Part shown: positions 1 to 6,803 of the stretch, in pieces
Layout: every line of letters starts with the position of its first letter
How positions within the stretch are numbered: position 1 is the stretch's first letter
NCBI GenBank assembly: GCA_045602885.1
Contig: JAZSCJ010000137.1
Coordinates: 1-12,160 of the forward strand
Direction: 5' to 3'
Length of the DNA stretch: 12,160 bases
DNA from: JAJPXI01 sp045602885
GTDB lineage: Bacteria > Bacillota > Clostridia > Oscillospirales > Oscillospiraceae
Position numbers and translations under genes: made by a program
The notes under the pieces: model-generated
What the model saw: the letters and a program-made list of their open reading frames with translations, nothing else
Told to the model about the DNA's origin: nothing
The model's database searches: none

Positions 1-512
1 GCCAAATCGGCACAATGGCCCAGATAGTCCGGGCTGGTCAGATAGACCGCCGCAGGCAGCTCGGTCATGGCGCCCAGCGCGGCGTCCAGCTCCTGCGCGT
101 TCAGCATACAGGAGAGATAGCAGCCGCTTTGCCGGGGGTACAGCCAGTGCACCTCCAGATCCAGCAGCGCCGCGGCGCTGAGAAAACTCTTGTGGACATT
201 GCGCGCTGCTGCAATAAGGGGGCGCCTGCCCTGCTGTCGGGCGTGCAGGGCAACTAAGTACAGCATGGCGCGGATGCAGTGGGAAGAGCCTTCGGTGGAA
301 TACAGGGTGTGGCAGCCGAACAGGGTGCTGGCGTTGTCCTGACTTTGGCGGATGATCCCGTCTGCCTCGTACAGACTGTCCGCGCCGTCGATTTCGGTGA
401 TGTCCAGCGCCTCGCATCCCAGTCGGGGAAGCCCCTTGTGGCCGGGCATATGCAGGCGCAGCGGATCGCTGTCGGCGTAGCGGCGCACAAAATCACACAG
501 GGGAGTGTTCAT
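1..512 (-). CDS. Orn/Lys/Arg decarboxylase-family PLP enzyme, N-terminal part (runs off left edge)
   Basis: The first 170 residues are visible; the rest lies beyond the left edge. They match the N-terminus of the fold-type I, PLP-dependent Orn/Lys/Arg decarboxylase family of the short YaaO/SpeA-like type found in Firmicutes. HMPGHKG is at residues 21-27, DITEIDGADSLYEADGII at about 37-54, a phosphate-loop-like STEGSS at 72-77, NVHKS at 105-109 and YLTSPDYLGHCADL at about 157-170. Such enzymes decarboxylate basic amino acids to polyamines or cadaverine in the cytoplasm. The PLP-lysine is not in view, so substrate and integrity cannot be judged. ATG at 510-512 begins one base after the TGA of the SCIFF maturase, with GGGGG just upstream, so translation is probably coupled and the gene belongs to the SCIFF operon. 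Family assignment is confident; substrate is unknown. Confidence 0.85.
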   Translation of the reverse strand, partial: MNTPLCDFVRRYADSDPLRLHMPGHKGLPRLGCEALDITEIDGADSLYEADGIIRQSQDNASTLFGCHTLYSTEGSSHCIRAMLYLVALHARQQGRRPLIAAARNVHKSFLSAAALLDLEVHWLYPRQSGCYLSCMLNAQELDAALGAMTELPAAVYLTSPDYLGHCADL

Positions 513-513
513 G

Positions 514-1893
514 TCATTCCCCCAAGGCCCGGGCGATGGCCACCATGATGGCGCACTCCATACGCTTGCGGAACAGGGTACAGCCGTACTGGTAGACCCC
601 GGTCACCGAGCCGGTGGCGTGGTAGGCGTTGGCGGCGCAGCCGCCGGAACAGTACAGACGGGCCCAGCAGTCCCGACACTCGGGGTGGGCATACACATTG
701 CAGGCGGCGAACTCCTGCTGGATGGCGGTGTTGGTTACGCCGGTCCAGATGTCGCCCAGCTTGAATTTCTCCTCGCCCACAAACTGGTGGCAGGGGTACA
801 GATCGCCCCAGGGCGTAACAGCCATGTACTCGGTGCCCGAACCGCAGCCGGAAATGCGCTTGTAGATGCACGGGCCGCCGGTCAGATCGATCATGTAATG
901 GTAGAAGGTAAAGGGCGTACCCTTCTTGTCCTCTTGCAGCATCAGTTCGGCCAGCTTTTCGTACTGATCCAGAACCACGGGCAAATCGGCCTCGGTCAGC
1001 TCGGAAGGATCCCCGGCGGCGCAGACCACCGGCTCCATGCTCAGCTCACGAAAGCCCAGATCCAGCATCTGCTGAATGTCCTTGAGAAAATCGGGGTTGG
1101 CGTGGGTAAAGGTGCCGCGCATGTAGTAGTTCTTGCCGCCCCGGGCCTGCACGAACTTCTGGAACTTGGGCACGATCTTGTCCCAGCTTCCGTTGCCGGC
1201 AAAGTCCACCCGGTAGCGGTCGTGGATTTCCTTGCGTCCGTCCAGGCTGAGCACTACGTTGCTGCACTCCCGGTTGGCAAATTCAATGACGTCGTCATCC
1301 ACCAAAACGCCGTTGGTGGTCAGCGTGAAGCGAAAGTTTTTTCCGTGGGCCTGCTCCACGCTGCGGGCGTAGGCCACCAGATCCTTGACCACTTGGAAAT
1401 TCATCAGCGGTTCACCGCCGAAAAAGTCCACCTCCAGATTGCGCCGGGAGCCGGAGTTTTCGATTAGGAAATCCAGTGCGCGCTTACCCACCTCAAAGCT
1501 CATCACGGCCCGCTCCCCGTGGTACTTGCCCTGGCTGGCAAAGCAGTAGGAGCAATTCAGATTGCAGGTGTGGGCGATGTGCAGGCAAAGGGCCTTGACC
1601 ACGCCGGCCGTCTTTTCCTTGAGTTTGCCGGCCATGGGCTCAAAGGTGTCGGGGGCAAACAGCTTGCCGCTGTCCTTCAGGGCCAGCACCTGATCATAGC
1701 ACTCGGCGATGTCCGCGGGGGAAATGTCCTCCCGGTCGGCAAAGCGCTGCGCCATGGCATCCAGAATATCTTCCCGGCTCTGGGATTCAAACAGGGCAAT
1801 GATCTCATAGGCCACCTCGTCCACCACATGAACGCTGCCCGAGCAGACGTCCAGCACGATGTTGTAACCGCCCAGCTTGTACTGATGAATCAT
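514..1893 (-). CDS. scfB: SCIFF thioether-forming radical SAM maturase
   Basis: This 459-residue radical SAM/SPASM protein modifies the SCIFF peptide encoded just upstream. Family members (CteB, Tte1186) use SAM and iron-sulfur clusters to join a peptide Cys sulfur to a Thr carbon. The N-terminal ~80 residues fit the usual peptide-binding (RRE) domain. The radical SAM motif C-x3-C-x2-C is at C110, C114 and C117 (CNLNCSYC). GGEPL is at 159-163. Auxiliary-cluster cysteines are C342, C350, C368, C406, C409, C415, C419 and C438, including CRDCWARLYCSGGC. The frame stays open far upstream into truA, but ATG at 1891-1893 is chosen because AAGGAGA lies 7 nt before it and because the MIHQYKLGGYNIVLDV start is typical of the family. 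It is transcribed from the SCIFF promoter after reading through the terminator at 1912-1941. The downstream decarboxylase starts one base after its stop codon. Confidence 0.95.
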   Translation of the reverse strand: MIHQYKLGGYNIVLDVCSGSVHVVDEVAYEIIALFESQSREDILDAMAQRFADREDISPADIAECYDQVLALKDSGKLFAPDTFEPMAGKLKEKTAGVVKALCLHIAHTCNLNCSYCFASQGKYHGERAVMSFEVGKRALDFLIENSGSRRNLEVDFFGGEPLMNFQVVKDLVAYARSVEQAHGKNFRFTLTTNGVLVDDDVIEFANRECSNVVLSLDGRKEIHDRYRVDFAGNGSWDKIVPKFQKFVQARGGKNYYMRGTFTHANPDFLKDIQQMLDLGFRELSMEPVVCAAGDPSELTEADLPVVLDQYEKLAELMLQEDKKGTPFTFYHYMIDLTGGPCIYKRISGCGSGTEYMAVTPWGDLYPCHQFVGEEKFKLGDIWTGVTNTAIQQEFAACNVYAHPECRDCWARLYCSGGCAANAYHATGSVTGVYQYGCTLFRKRMECAIMVAIARALGE

Positions 1894-1911
1894 GTTGTTA
1901 TCTCCTTCAAG

Positions 1912-1941
1912 AAAAAATGCCGCCGAAACCGGCGGCATTTT
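1912..1941 (-). terminator. Intercistronic Rho-independent terminator between SCIFF precursor and maturase
   Basis: A 12-bp perfect stem (1914-1925 with 1930-1941, GC-rich core GCCGCCG/CGGCGGC, 4-nt loop) is followed on the minus strand by a run of six T. It starts 10 nt after the SCIFF stop codon and ends 18 nt before the maturase ATG. It should stop most transcripts after the precursor gene and let a minority continue, giving excess substrate over enzyme. Partial read-through is inferred from the absence of another maturase promoter. Confidence 0.92.
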
Positions 1942-1951
1942 GAAATCTGAA

Positions 1952-2092
1952 TTACTTGCTCTCGCACTGCTGGTTGGCAATACCACAGCTGGTCTTGCAA
2001 GCAGACTGGCAGGAAGTCTGGCACTCGCCGCAGCCGCCGTTCTTGGCGCTTTCACACAGATTACGGGTTTCAATGGTCTTGATGTGTTCCAT
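1952..2092 (-). CDS. scfA: SCIFF (six-cysteine) ranthipeptide precursor
   Basis: A 46-residue peptide, the RiPP precursor for the adjacent radical SAM maturase. It starts MEHIKTIETRN, the conserved leader-like region, and has cysteines at 13, 21, 24, 28, 32, 36 and 43. The core CGECQTSCQSACKTSC (21-36) is near-invariant in SCIFF peptides. The family name refers to six cysteines in forty-five residues; this copy has those six plus C13. In the characterised thermophile homologue a thioether joins the Cys of ACK to the Thr just after the last SC (C-x4-T); here that position is Gly37, giving SCGIANQ. RBS GGGGAGG lies 8 nt before ATG, and a near-consensus promoter lies upstream. The product is nearly universal in Clostridia. 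Its exact role is unsettled; signalling has been proposed in solventogenic clostridia. The family call is near certain. Confidence 0.95.
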   Translation of the reverse strand: MEHIKTIETRNLCESAKNGGCGECQTSCQSACKTSCGIANQQCESK

Positions 2093-2122
2093 AACAGTAA
2101 CCTCCCCAAAAATAGTAAAAAA

Positions 2123-2151
2123 ATGATATCATATCCTTGCCGAAAAGTCAA
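2123..2151 (-). promoter_or_regulatory. SigA-type promoter of the SCIFF operon
   Basis: The -35 TTGACT (2146-2151) and -10 TATCAT (2123-2128) are separated by exactly 17 nt, with a TG extended -10 (TGATATCAT). It lies about 30 nt upstream of the SCIFF ATG. It is the strongest consensus promoter match in this divergent intergenic region. Confidence 0.85.
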
Positions 2152-2175
2152 CACAAGCGACGACGGGTTGTACAA

Positions 2176-2204
2176 TTTACTTTTTGCGCCCGGCGTTGTA
2201 TACT
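2176..2204 (+). promoter_or_regulatory. Probable promoter of truA-MFS operon
   Basis: TTTACT (2176-2181), 17-nt spacer, TATACT (2199-2204), 43 nt before the truA ATG. It is divergent from the SCIFF promoter; the two -35 boxes are about 24 nt apart, so the promoters could influence one another. The -35 is weaker than the -10. Confidence 0.65.
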
Positions 2205-2247
2205 TTCGGTATGACACAATCGGGCAAGCAAACAAAAGAGGGATACG

Positions 2248-3012
2248 ATGAACTATAAATTGACCATCCAATATGACGGCTCGCGCTACGATGGCTGGCA
2301 AAAGCAAGGCAACACCGACAACACCATTCAGGGTAAGCTGGAAAGTGTGCTCTCCTGTCTGGAGGGGGCGGCGGTGGAGGTGCACGGGGCAGGGCGCACC
2401 GATGCCGGCGTGCACGCCCTGGGTCAGACGGCAAGCGTCAAGCTGAGCGGTGAGCGTCCGGCCGGGGAAGTGCAGACCTATTTGAACCACTATCTGCCCC
2501 AGGACATTGCAGTAGTGGCGGTCGAGCCGGTTGCAGAGCGCTTTCACGCCCGGCTGAGCGCCACGGGGAAGGTCTACCGCTATGCCATCCGCATGGGGGA
2601 TGTGCCCGACGTATTTCGCCGCAAGTACCAGTATCAAGTGGAGCAACCGCTGGATGTCGGCGCCATGCGCCAGGCAGCGGCGCAGTTGACCGGCACCCAC
2701 GACTACCGGGCCTTTTGCGCCAATAAGCGCTACAAAAAGTCCACGGTGCGCACGATTTATGACATCGAAATCGCGGTGGACGGAGCGAACATGGCACTGA
2801 CCTTCCGTGGCAACGGGTTTCTCTATCACATGGTGCGCATACTTACCGGTACGCTGCTGGAGGTCGGGCTGGGGCAGCGCGGGGCGGAGGAAATGGAAGA
2901 GCTGCTGCGCTCGTGCGACCGTGCCCGCGCGGGCAAAACCGCCCCGGCCCAGGGGCTGACCTTAGTTGCGGTGGAATACCAGACCAACGGGGAGACGCAT
3001 TTGCATGAGTAA
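2248..3012 (+). CDS. truA: tRNA pseudouridine(38-40) synthase TruA
   Basis: A 254-residue cytoplasmic enzyme that isomerises uridine to pseudouridine at positions 38-40 of the tRNA anticodon arm. The length is normal for bacterial TruA. The N-terminus reads TIQYDGSRYDGWQ. The catalytic motif GAGRTDAGVHALGQ at about 47-60 contains the nucleophile Asp52. RFHAR (98-102), the conserved YRY (110-112) and GNGFLYHMVRILTGTLLEVG in the C-terminal half are further family hallmarks. ATG at 2248 is preceded by AAAGAGGG with about 5 nt spacing. The gene is divergent from the SCIFF operon and overlaps the following MFS gene by 8 nt (ATGAGTAA), implying translational coupling. Nothing appears missing or damaged. 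Confidence 0.97.
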   Translation: MNYKLTIQYDGSRYDGWQKQGNTDNTIQGKLESVLSCLEGAAVEVHGAGRTDAGVHALGQTASVKLSGERPAGEVQTYLNHYLPQDIAVVAVEPVAERFHARLSATGKVYRYAIRMGDVPDVFRRKYQYQVEQPLDVGAMRQAAAQLTGTHDYRAFCANKRYKKSTVRTIYDIEIAVDGANMALTFRGNGFLYHMVRILTGTLLEVGLGQRGAEEMEELLRSCDRARAGKTAPAQGLTLVAVEYQTNGETHLHE

Positions 3013-4291
3013 CAAAACCACAAAAAACGGGAACAGCCTTTTGCGCACACTCTTGGATCTTCGCGGCAATTCCCGTGCTTGTTTGTTTACTGAACCGATG
3101 TGGGGCCTGTCCATGAATTTATGCCTGCCCTATATGTCGGTGTATATGCTCGGGTTTGGGCTCAATGACGTGCAGGTGGGCGTGATATCGTCGGTCTACA
3201 TGTTTTCCCAGATGATCTGTGCCTTTTTGGCCGGCGCGATCATCGACAAAATGGGCCGCAGGAAAAGTACCGCCCTGTTTGATTTCTTTGCATGGAGCCT
3301 TCCCTGTCTGATTTGGGCCGGAAGTCAGGGCTTTTGGTTCTTTGTCGTTGCGGCATTGCTCAATGGCATGATGAAAATTACGACGATATCGTGGGATTGC
3401 CTGCTGGTGGAGGACGCTCCCAAGGACAAGATCACGCAGATTTACTCCTGGGTATTGATCGCCGGGAATATGTCAGCGCTGTTTGCGCCCATTTCTTCGG
3501 TGTTGGTTGCCAAGTTGACGCTGATCCCGGCCATTCGCATTCTGTTTCTCAATGCCTTTGTCATCATGACAGCTAAGCTGCTCATCCTTTACAAATGCTC
3601 CACGGAAACCGCAGTGGGCGCGATGAAAATGCAGGCATCCCGGCAGCGCTCCTGGGCAGAATTGCTGCAAAGTTATAAGGGGGCCATCCAAAAAATTATG
3701 GCCTCCAGCGGAACCAAATTTGCAATTATCATCAGTATTCTGGTGGAAATTGTGATCATGCTGGGAACAACCTTCTGGCAGATCATTGTGTCACGGCGTA
3801 TTGGCGTGTCCGACAGCATGCTGCCCATCTTTCCGATGATCAAAAGTCTGTTGTCCATTTTTCTGTTTTTTACCGTTATTAATCGGATCGATCAGACCAG
3901 ATTGAAAAAACCGTTGTATGGTGGCTTTCTCAGCTATATCATAGCCAATCTGCTGCTGATTTCCATTACCGACATGGGGGAGTTTGCGTATGTGCTGCTC
4001 TTTCTCTCCATCTGTTTTGAAGCCTTGGGTGCTTCGGTGTTAAGCACCCTGCGTGAATCGTTGGTTGCGCTGCACGCCGATCCGGAGGAGCGTTCGGGAA
4101 TTTTGGCGCTGCTGCAGATGACCGTTATGCTGGTCAGCGTGCCCTTTGGCTACATCGGCGGTGTGTTAAGCGATATTTCCAGAGTGCTGCCCTTTGTACT
4201 GGGCATCGGTTTGTTGCTGGTTGGTATCGTCGTAACGGCGTTTTTTTACAAGATGCAGAGCAGTCATATCACGGAAGAAGACAACGGATGA
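3005..4291 (+). CDS. MFS transporter (12-TM type), substrate unknown
   Basis: A 428-residue polytopic inner-membrane protein of the major facilitator superfamily. Repeated hydrophobic segments run along the whole length. The loop 2-3 signature appears as GAIIDKMGRRK at 77-87. A longer polar stretch at about residues 200-235 fits the central loop between the two six-helix bundles. It is probably a proton-coupled exporter or importer, but no feature identifies the substrate. The start is ATG at 3005, inside the end of truA, with GGGGAG 10 nt upstream; a start further upstream would extend deep into truA without an RBS. Base composition looks clearly more AT-rich than truA or the thi permease (several sampled lines near 42-52% G+C against 62-72%), suggesting later acquisition or a different codon bias. 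Transcription ends at the hairpin at 4303-4342. Confidence 0.9.
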   Translation: MSNKTTKNGNSLLRTLLDLRGNSRACLFTEPMWGLSMNLCLPYMSVYMLGFGLNDVQVGVISSVYMFSQMICAFLAGAIIDKMGRRKSTALFDFFAWSLPCLIWAGSQGFWFFVVAALLNGMMKITTISWDCLLVEDAPKDKITQIYSWVLIAGNMSALFAPISSVLVAKLTLIPAIRILFLNAFVIMTAKLLILYKCSTETAVGAMKMQASRQRSWAELLQSYKGAIQKIMASSGTKFAIIISILVEIVIMLGTTFWQIIVSRRIGVSDSMLPIFPMIKSLLSIFLFFTVINRIDQTRLKKPLYGGFLSYIIANLLLISITDMGEFAYVLLFLSICFEALGASVLSTLRESLVALHADPEERSGILALLQMTVMLVSVPFGYIGGVLSDISRVLPFVLGIGLLLVGIVVTAFFYKMQSSHITEEDNG

Positions 4292-4302
4292 TAAATCGAA
4301 GC

Positions 4303-4342
4303 ACCCCCATCGGACGTGGTTGTCCGATGGGGGTACTATTTT
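4303..4342 (+). terminator. Rho-independent terminator after MFS gene
   Basis: A 13-bp perfect stem (4303-4315 with 4322-4334, ACCCCCATCGGAC and its complement, 6-nt loop) followed by ACTATTTT on the plus strand. It lies between two convergent genes. On the minus strand the downstream T content is weaker, but it could also help end the thi operon, which has no other terminator after thiN. Confidence 0.85.
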
Positions 4343-4381
4343 GGGGATCGGCAGCGAAGCTGGAACTGTTTCGTCGGTTGC

Positions 4382-5020
4382 TTAAGCGCGGATCTTGATC
4401 AAAAGCAGCGCGCCGCGCTGCACCCGTATGGTGGCCGTTTGTCCGGGCAGTACCTGATTGCTGATGCCAAACTGATACTCACAGCAGATCTGCCCCTCGG
4501 TCAGGGGGTATTTCGCGCCGGTGATGTGTACGCCCTCGGCACAACCGGAGATGTTCAGCAAGGAGAAAAAGGCGTACGAATCGTCCACCACAGCCGGCTT
4601 GCGTGAAACCAGTTCCATTTCGGAATGATCGTCGATGATGCAGCCGGTCTTGCCCAGGGAATCGAGATAGAGCAGGATGGATACGTTTCCAAGGGTGTGG
4701 TCAAGCCGGCCGCCGATCACGCCGATCAAAAGGAAGCAATCAAAGCCGCGCCGCACCGCTTCTTTGACGGCAAATACCGTATCGGTATCGTCCTTTTCGC
4801 AGGGCAGGACGATGGTTTCCACGTCCAGACCGGGATTTTCGTGGGAATCGAAGTCGCCGACGATCAGGCTGGGTGTGACGGAAAGGTGCGGCAGATGCTT
4901 CAAGCCGCTGTCACAAAAAATAACGTAGTCGTCGCCGCGCAGTGTCCGGCGGATAACATCATAGTTGTGTATGTCGGCACCGCCCACAATGACGCAGCGC
5001 TGCTTGCCTTGCGTTACCAT
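4382..5020 (-). CDS. thiN: Thiamine pyrophosphokinase
   Basis: A 212-residue cytoplasmic enzyme that transfers pyrophosphate from ATP to thiamine, making thiamine diphosphate (TPP). Motifs in order are CDSGLKHL (36-43), LIVGDFDS (52-59), EKDDTDT (75-81) and GGRLDHTLGN (103-112). The Asp-rich loops bind metal and ATP and the GGRxDH motif is diagnostic. The C-terminal ~70 residues form the beta-rich thiamine-binding domain. Length is typical. ATG at 5018-5020 has AAGGCGG just upstream and overlaps nothing essential; its start lies 13 nt past the ABC ATPase stop. It is the last gene of the TPP-riboswitch operon and phosphorylates what the transporter brings in, or what is made from it. The end product, TPP, is the ligand of the two leader riboswitches. 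Confidence 0.95.
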   Translation of the reverse strand: MVTQGKQRCVIVGGADIHNYDVIRRTLRGDDYVIFCDSGLKHLPHLSVTPSLIVGDFDSHENPGLDVETIVLPCEKDDTDTVFAVKEAVRRGFDCFLLIGVIGGRLDHTLGNVSILLYLDSLGKTGCIIDDHSEMELVSRKPAVVDDSYAFFSLLNISGCAEGVHITGAKYPLTEGQICCEYQFGISNQVLPGQTATIRVQRGALLLIKIRA

Positions 5021-5033
5021 AAAATCCGCCTTT

Positions 5034-5795
5034 CTAACATTCTGTGGTTTGCTCCTGCGAAGCGAGCAGGGCGAGGATGGTGCGCTTATACTCCAAAAAC
5101 TCCGCGCTGAGCATAAAATCCTCCCGGCGCGGCTTGGGCTGCCGGATGACAAGCTCGCCGGTGATTTTGCCGGGCGAGCCGGACAGCAGATAGATGCGAT
5201 CGGACAACAGGATGGCCTCATCAATGTCATGGGTGATAAACAGCGTGGACAGCTGGATTTGCTCCATTACGTCCAAATACCACCGATGCATGGCGCTTTT
5301 GGTCAGCGTATCCAGCGCCGAAAAGGGCTCGTCCAGAAGGGCCACGTCCTGCGAGAACATATAGGTGCGAAGCAGTGCCGCGCGCTGGCGCATACCGCCC
5401 GAAAGCTGCGCGGGGTATTTGCGCTGCGTTCCCTCCAGTCCGAACTGCGCGAACAGAGGGGATACCTGCCCGCGGGCGTCACGCTTTTTCACGCCCTTGA
5501 GCCGCAGGGGCAGCGCTACGTTGTCCTCAATGGTCCGATAGGGCAGCAGCAGATCCTTTTGCAGCATATAGCTGATGTGACCGGGCTGATTGGTGATGTC
5601 CTTGCCGTCCAGCAAAACCTCGCCCGTATCGGGGGAGAGAAGGCCGGAGATCACGTTGAACAAGGTGGTTTTTCCACCGCCGCTGACACCCAGCAGGCAC
5701 ACCAGCTCACCGCGGTGCAGCTGGATGGAAACGTCCTGCAAAACGGGCACGGCGTCAAACTGCTTGCTGATATGTCGTACTTCTAATTTTTCCAT
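5034..5795 (-). CDS. thiZ: ABC transporter ATPase for thiamine precursor uptake (ThiZ type)
   Basis: A 253-residue ABC ATPase of the nitrate/taurine/pyrimidine-precursor class, peripheral at the inner face of the membrane. Walker A is GVSGGGKTT (36-44, Lys42), the Q-loop is near LQKDLL (79-84), the signature is LSGGMRQR (131-138), Walker B is VALLDEPF (151-158), the D-loop is SALD (159-162) and the switch His is H189. All catalytic elements are present. ATG at 5793-5795 lies one base after the ThiY stop codon (TGA C ATG) and has only a poor RBS, so it probably relies on translational coupling. It powers the permease encoded two genes upstream. The specificity is inferred from the TPP riboswitch and from ThiY. 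Confidence 0.93.
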   Translation of the reverse strand: MEKLEVRHISKQFDAVPVLQDVSIQLHRGELVCLLGVSGGGKTTLFNVISGLLSPDTGEVLLDGKDITNQPGHISYMLQKDLLLPYRTIEDNVALPLRLKGVKKRDARGQVSPLFAQFGLEGTQRKYPAQLSGGMRQRAALLRTYMFSQDVALLDEPFSALDTLTKSAMHRWYLDVMEQIQLSTLFITHDIDEAILLSDRIYLLSGSPGKITGELVIRQPKPRREDFMLSAEFLEYKRTILALLASQEQTTEC

Positions 5796-5796
5796 G

Positions 5797-6792
5797 TCAA
5801 CCGGGAAGATAATCGTTGGTAAAGCCGTGGTTGGGGTCGATCGCGCCGTCCAGCAGCTGCTTGTCGTTCAGCCACTGGAAGAAGGCGGCCCAACGCTGGG
5901 CATCAAATTCACCCCAACGGTTGGCGTCGGCGATGTACTCTGCGGCAAGGTAGGCCTGACTTGCGTAGACCAGCTCGGCATTGGCCTTGAGCTCGGGGGC
6001 GGCTTCCATCAGAATGTCGGCGGCCTCCTGAGGGTTTTCGGCGGCATAGGTATAGCCCTGGGAAAGGGCCGACATAAATGCTTTGGCAGTTTCGGGGTTT
6101 TCAGCCAGCCAGGCATTGTTGCCGATGATGACCGGGGTGTAGTAGTCAAACACGGGGTCAATATCGGCAAAGTCAAAGTAGTCGATCTCCAACCCGGCCA
6201 CTTCGCAGGCAATGCCTGCCCAGCCGTAGAAGATCCAGATGGCATCGACCGAGCCGCTCTGCAGCGCGGATACTTCATCGGTGACCGTGGAGGGGATCAG
6301 TTCCACAAGATCAAAGTTACCCCCATCGGCCGTCATAACGTCCCGAATGGTTTCTTTCTCCACATCCAGATCCCAGGTGGCGTATTTTTTGCCTTCCAGT
6401 CCCTTGGGCGTATCCATCCCCTCACCGGCGCGGGAAACGATGCCGGAGGTGTTGTGCTGGATCACGGCGGCAACGGCCGTGACGGGCATGGGCGCGTCAC
6501 CCACAAAGGCGGGAGCCAGCGAATCCTGGAAGGATACGCCAAACTGTGCTTTGCCGGAGGCGACCAGGGTAACGGCGCCGTCCTCGGGGGGCTGCACGAC
6601 CTGTACGTTCAGGCCGGCCTGTTCAAAGTAGCCCTTTGCCTGGGCCACGAAGATGCCGGTGTGGTTGGTGTTGGGCGTCCAGTCCAGAACGATGGTGATG
6701 GCGTCCTCCTGGGGCTGCTCGGCCGGGGCCGGGCAGCCGGCCAGAGTGAATACCAGTGCCAAAGACAGCAAGAAAGCGAGTAATTTTTTCAT
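5797..6792 (-). CDS. thiY: Pyrimidine-precursor (HMP/FAMP) binding lipoprotein, ThiY type
   Basis: A 331-residue solute-binding lipoprotein of the NMT1/THI5-like fold. The signal peptide MKKLLAFLLSLALVFTLAGC ends in lipobox LAGC with the lipidated Cys20, so the mature protein is tethered outside the membrane. The family motif LDWTPNTNHTG is at 36-46, followed by GIFVAQAKGYFEQAGL and ASGKAQFGVS. Characterised ThiY proteins bind N-formyl-aminomethyl-pyrimidine, a thiamine breakdown product, for re-use; related ones were predicted to bind HMP. Here this is inferred. ATG at 6790-6792 is chosen for its AGGAGA RBS and because it begins the signal peptide; an in-frame upstream start would spoil it. 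It sits 11 nt after the permease stop and one base before the ATPase start. Confidence 0.93.
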   Translation of the reverse strand: MKKLLAFLLSLALVFTLAGCPAPAEQPQEDAITIVLDWTPNTNHTGIFVAQAKGYFEQAGLNVQVVQPPEDGAVTLVASGKAQFGVSFQDSLAPAFVGDAPMPVTAVAAVIQHNTSGIVSRAGEGMDTPKGLEGKKYATWDLDVEKETIRDVMTADGGNFDLVELIPSTVTDEVSALQSGSVDAIWIFYGWAGIACEVAGLEIDYFDFADIDPVFDYYTPVIIGNNAWLAENPETAKAFMSALSQGYTYAAENPQEAADILMEAAPELKANAELVYASQAYLAAEYIADANRWGEFDAQRWAAFFQWLNDKQLLDGAIDPNHGFTNDYLPG

Positions 6793-6803
6793 AATATCTT
6801 CTC

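Noticed and set aside
505..1467. Long open frame on the plus strand opposite the SCIFF maturase
   Set aside because: It is antisense to a gene with all radical SAM motifs. Its Gly/Val/His-rich translation is a GC-rich shadow, and no RBS is seen.
1894..2829. N-terminal extension of the maturase reading frame across SCIFF and truA
   Set aside because: The extension would cross a terminator and the SCIFF gene in another frame; the ATG at 1893 has an ideal RBS and the conserved family N-terminus.
5590..6783. A 397-codon open frame on the plus strand across thiZ and thiY
   Set aside because: It spans two real minus-strand genes and their junction and has shadow-type composition.
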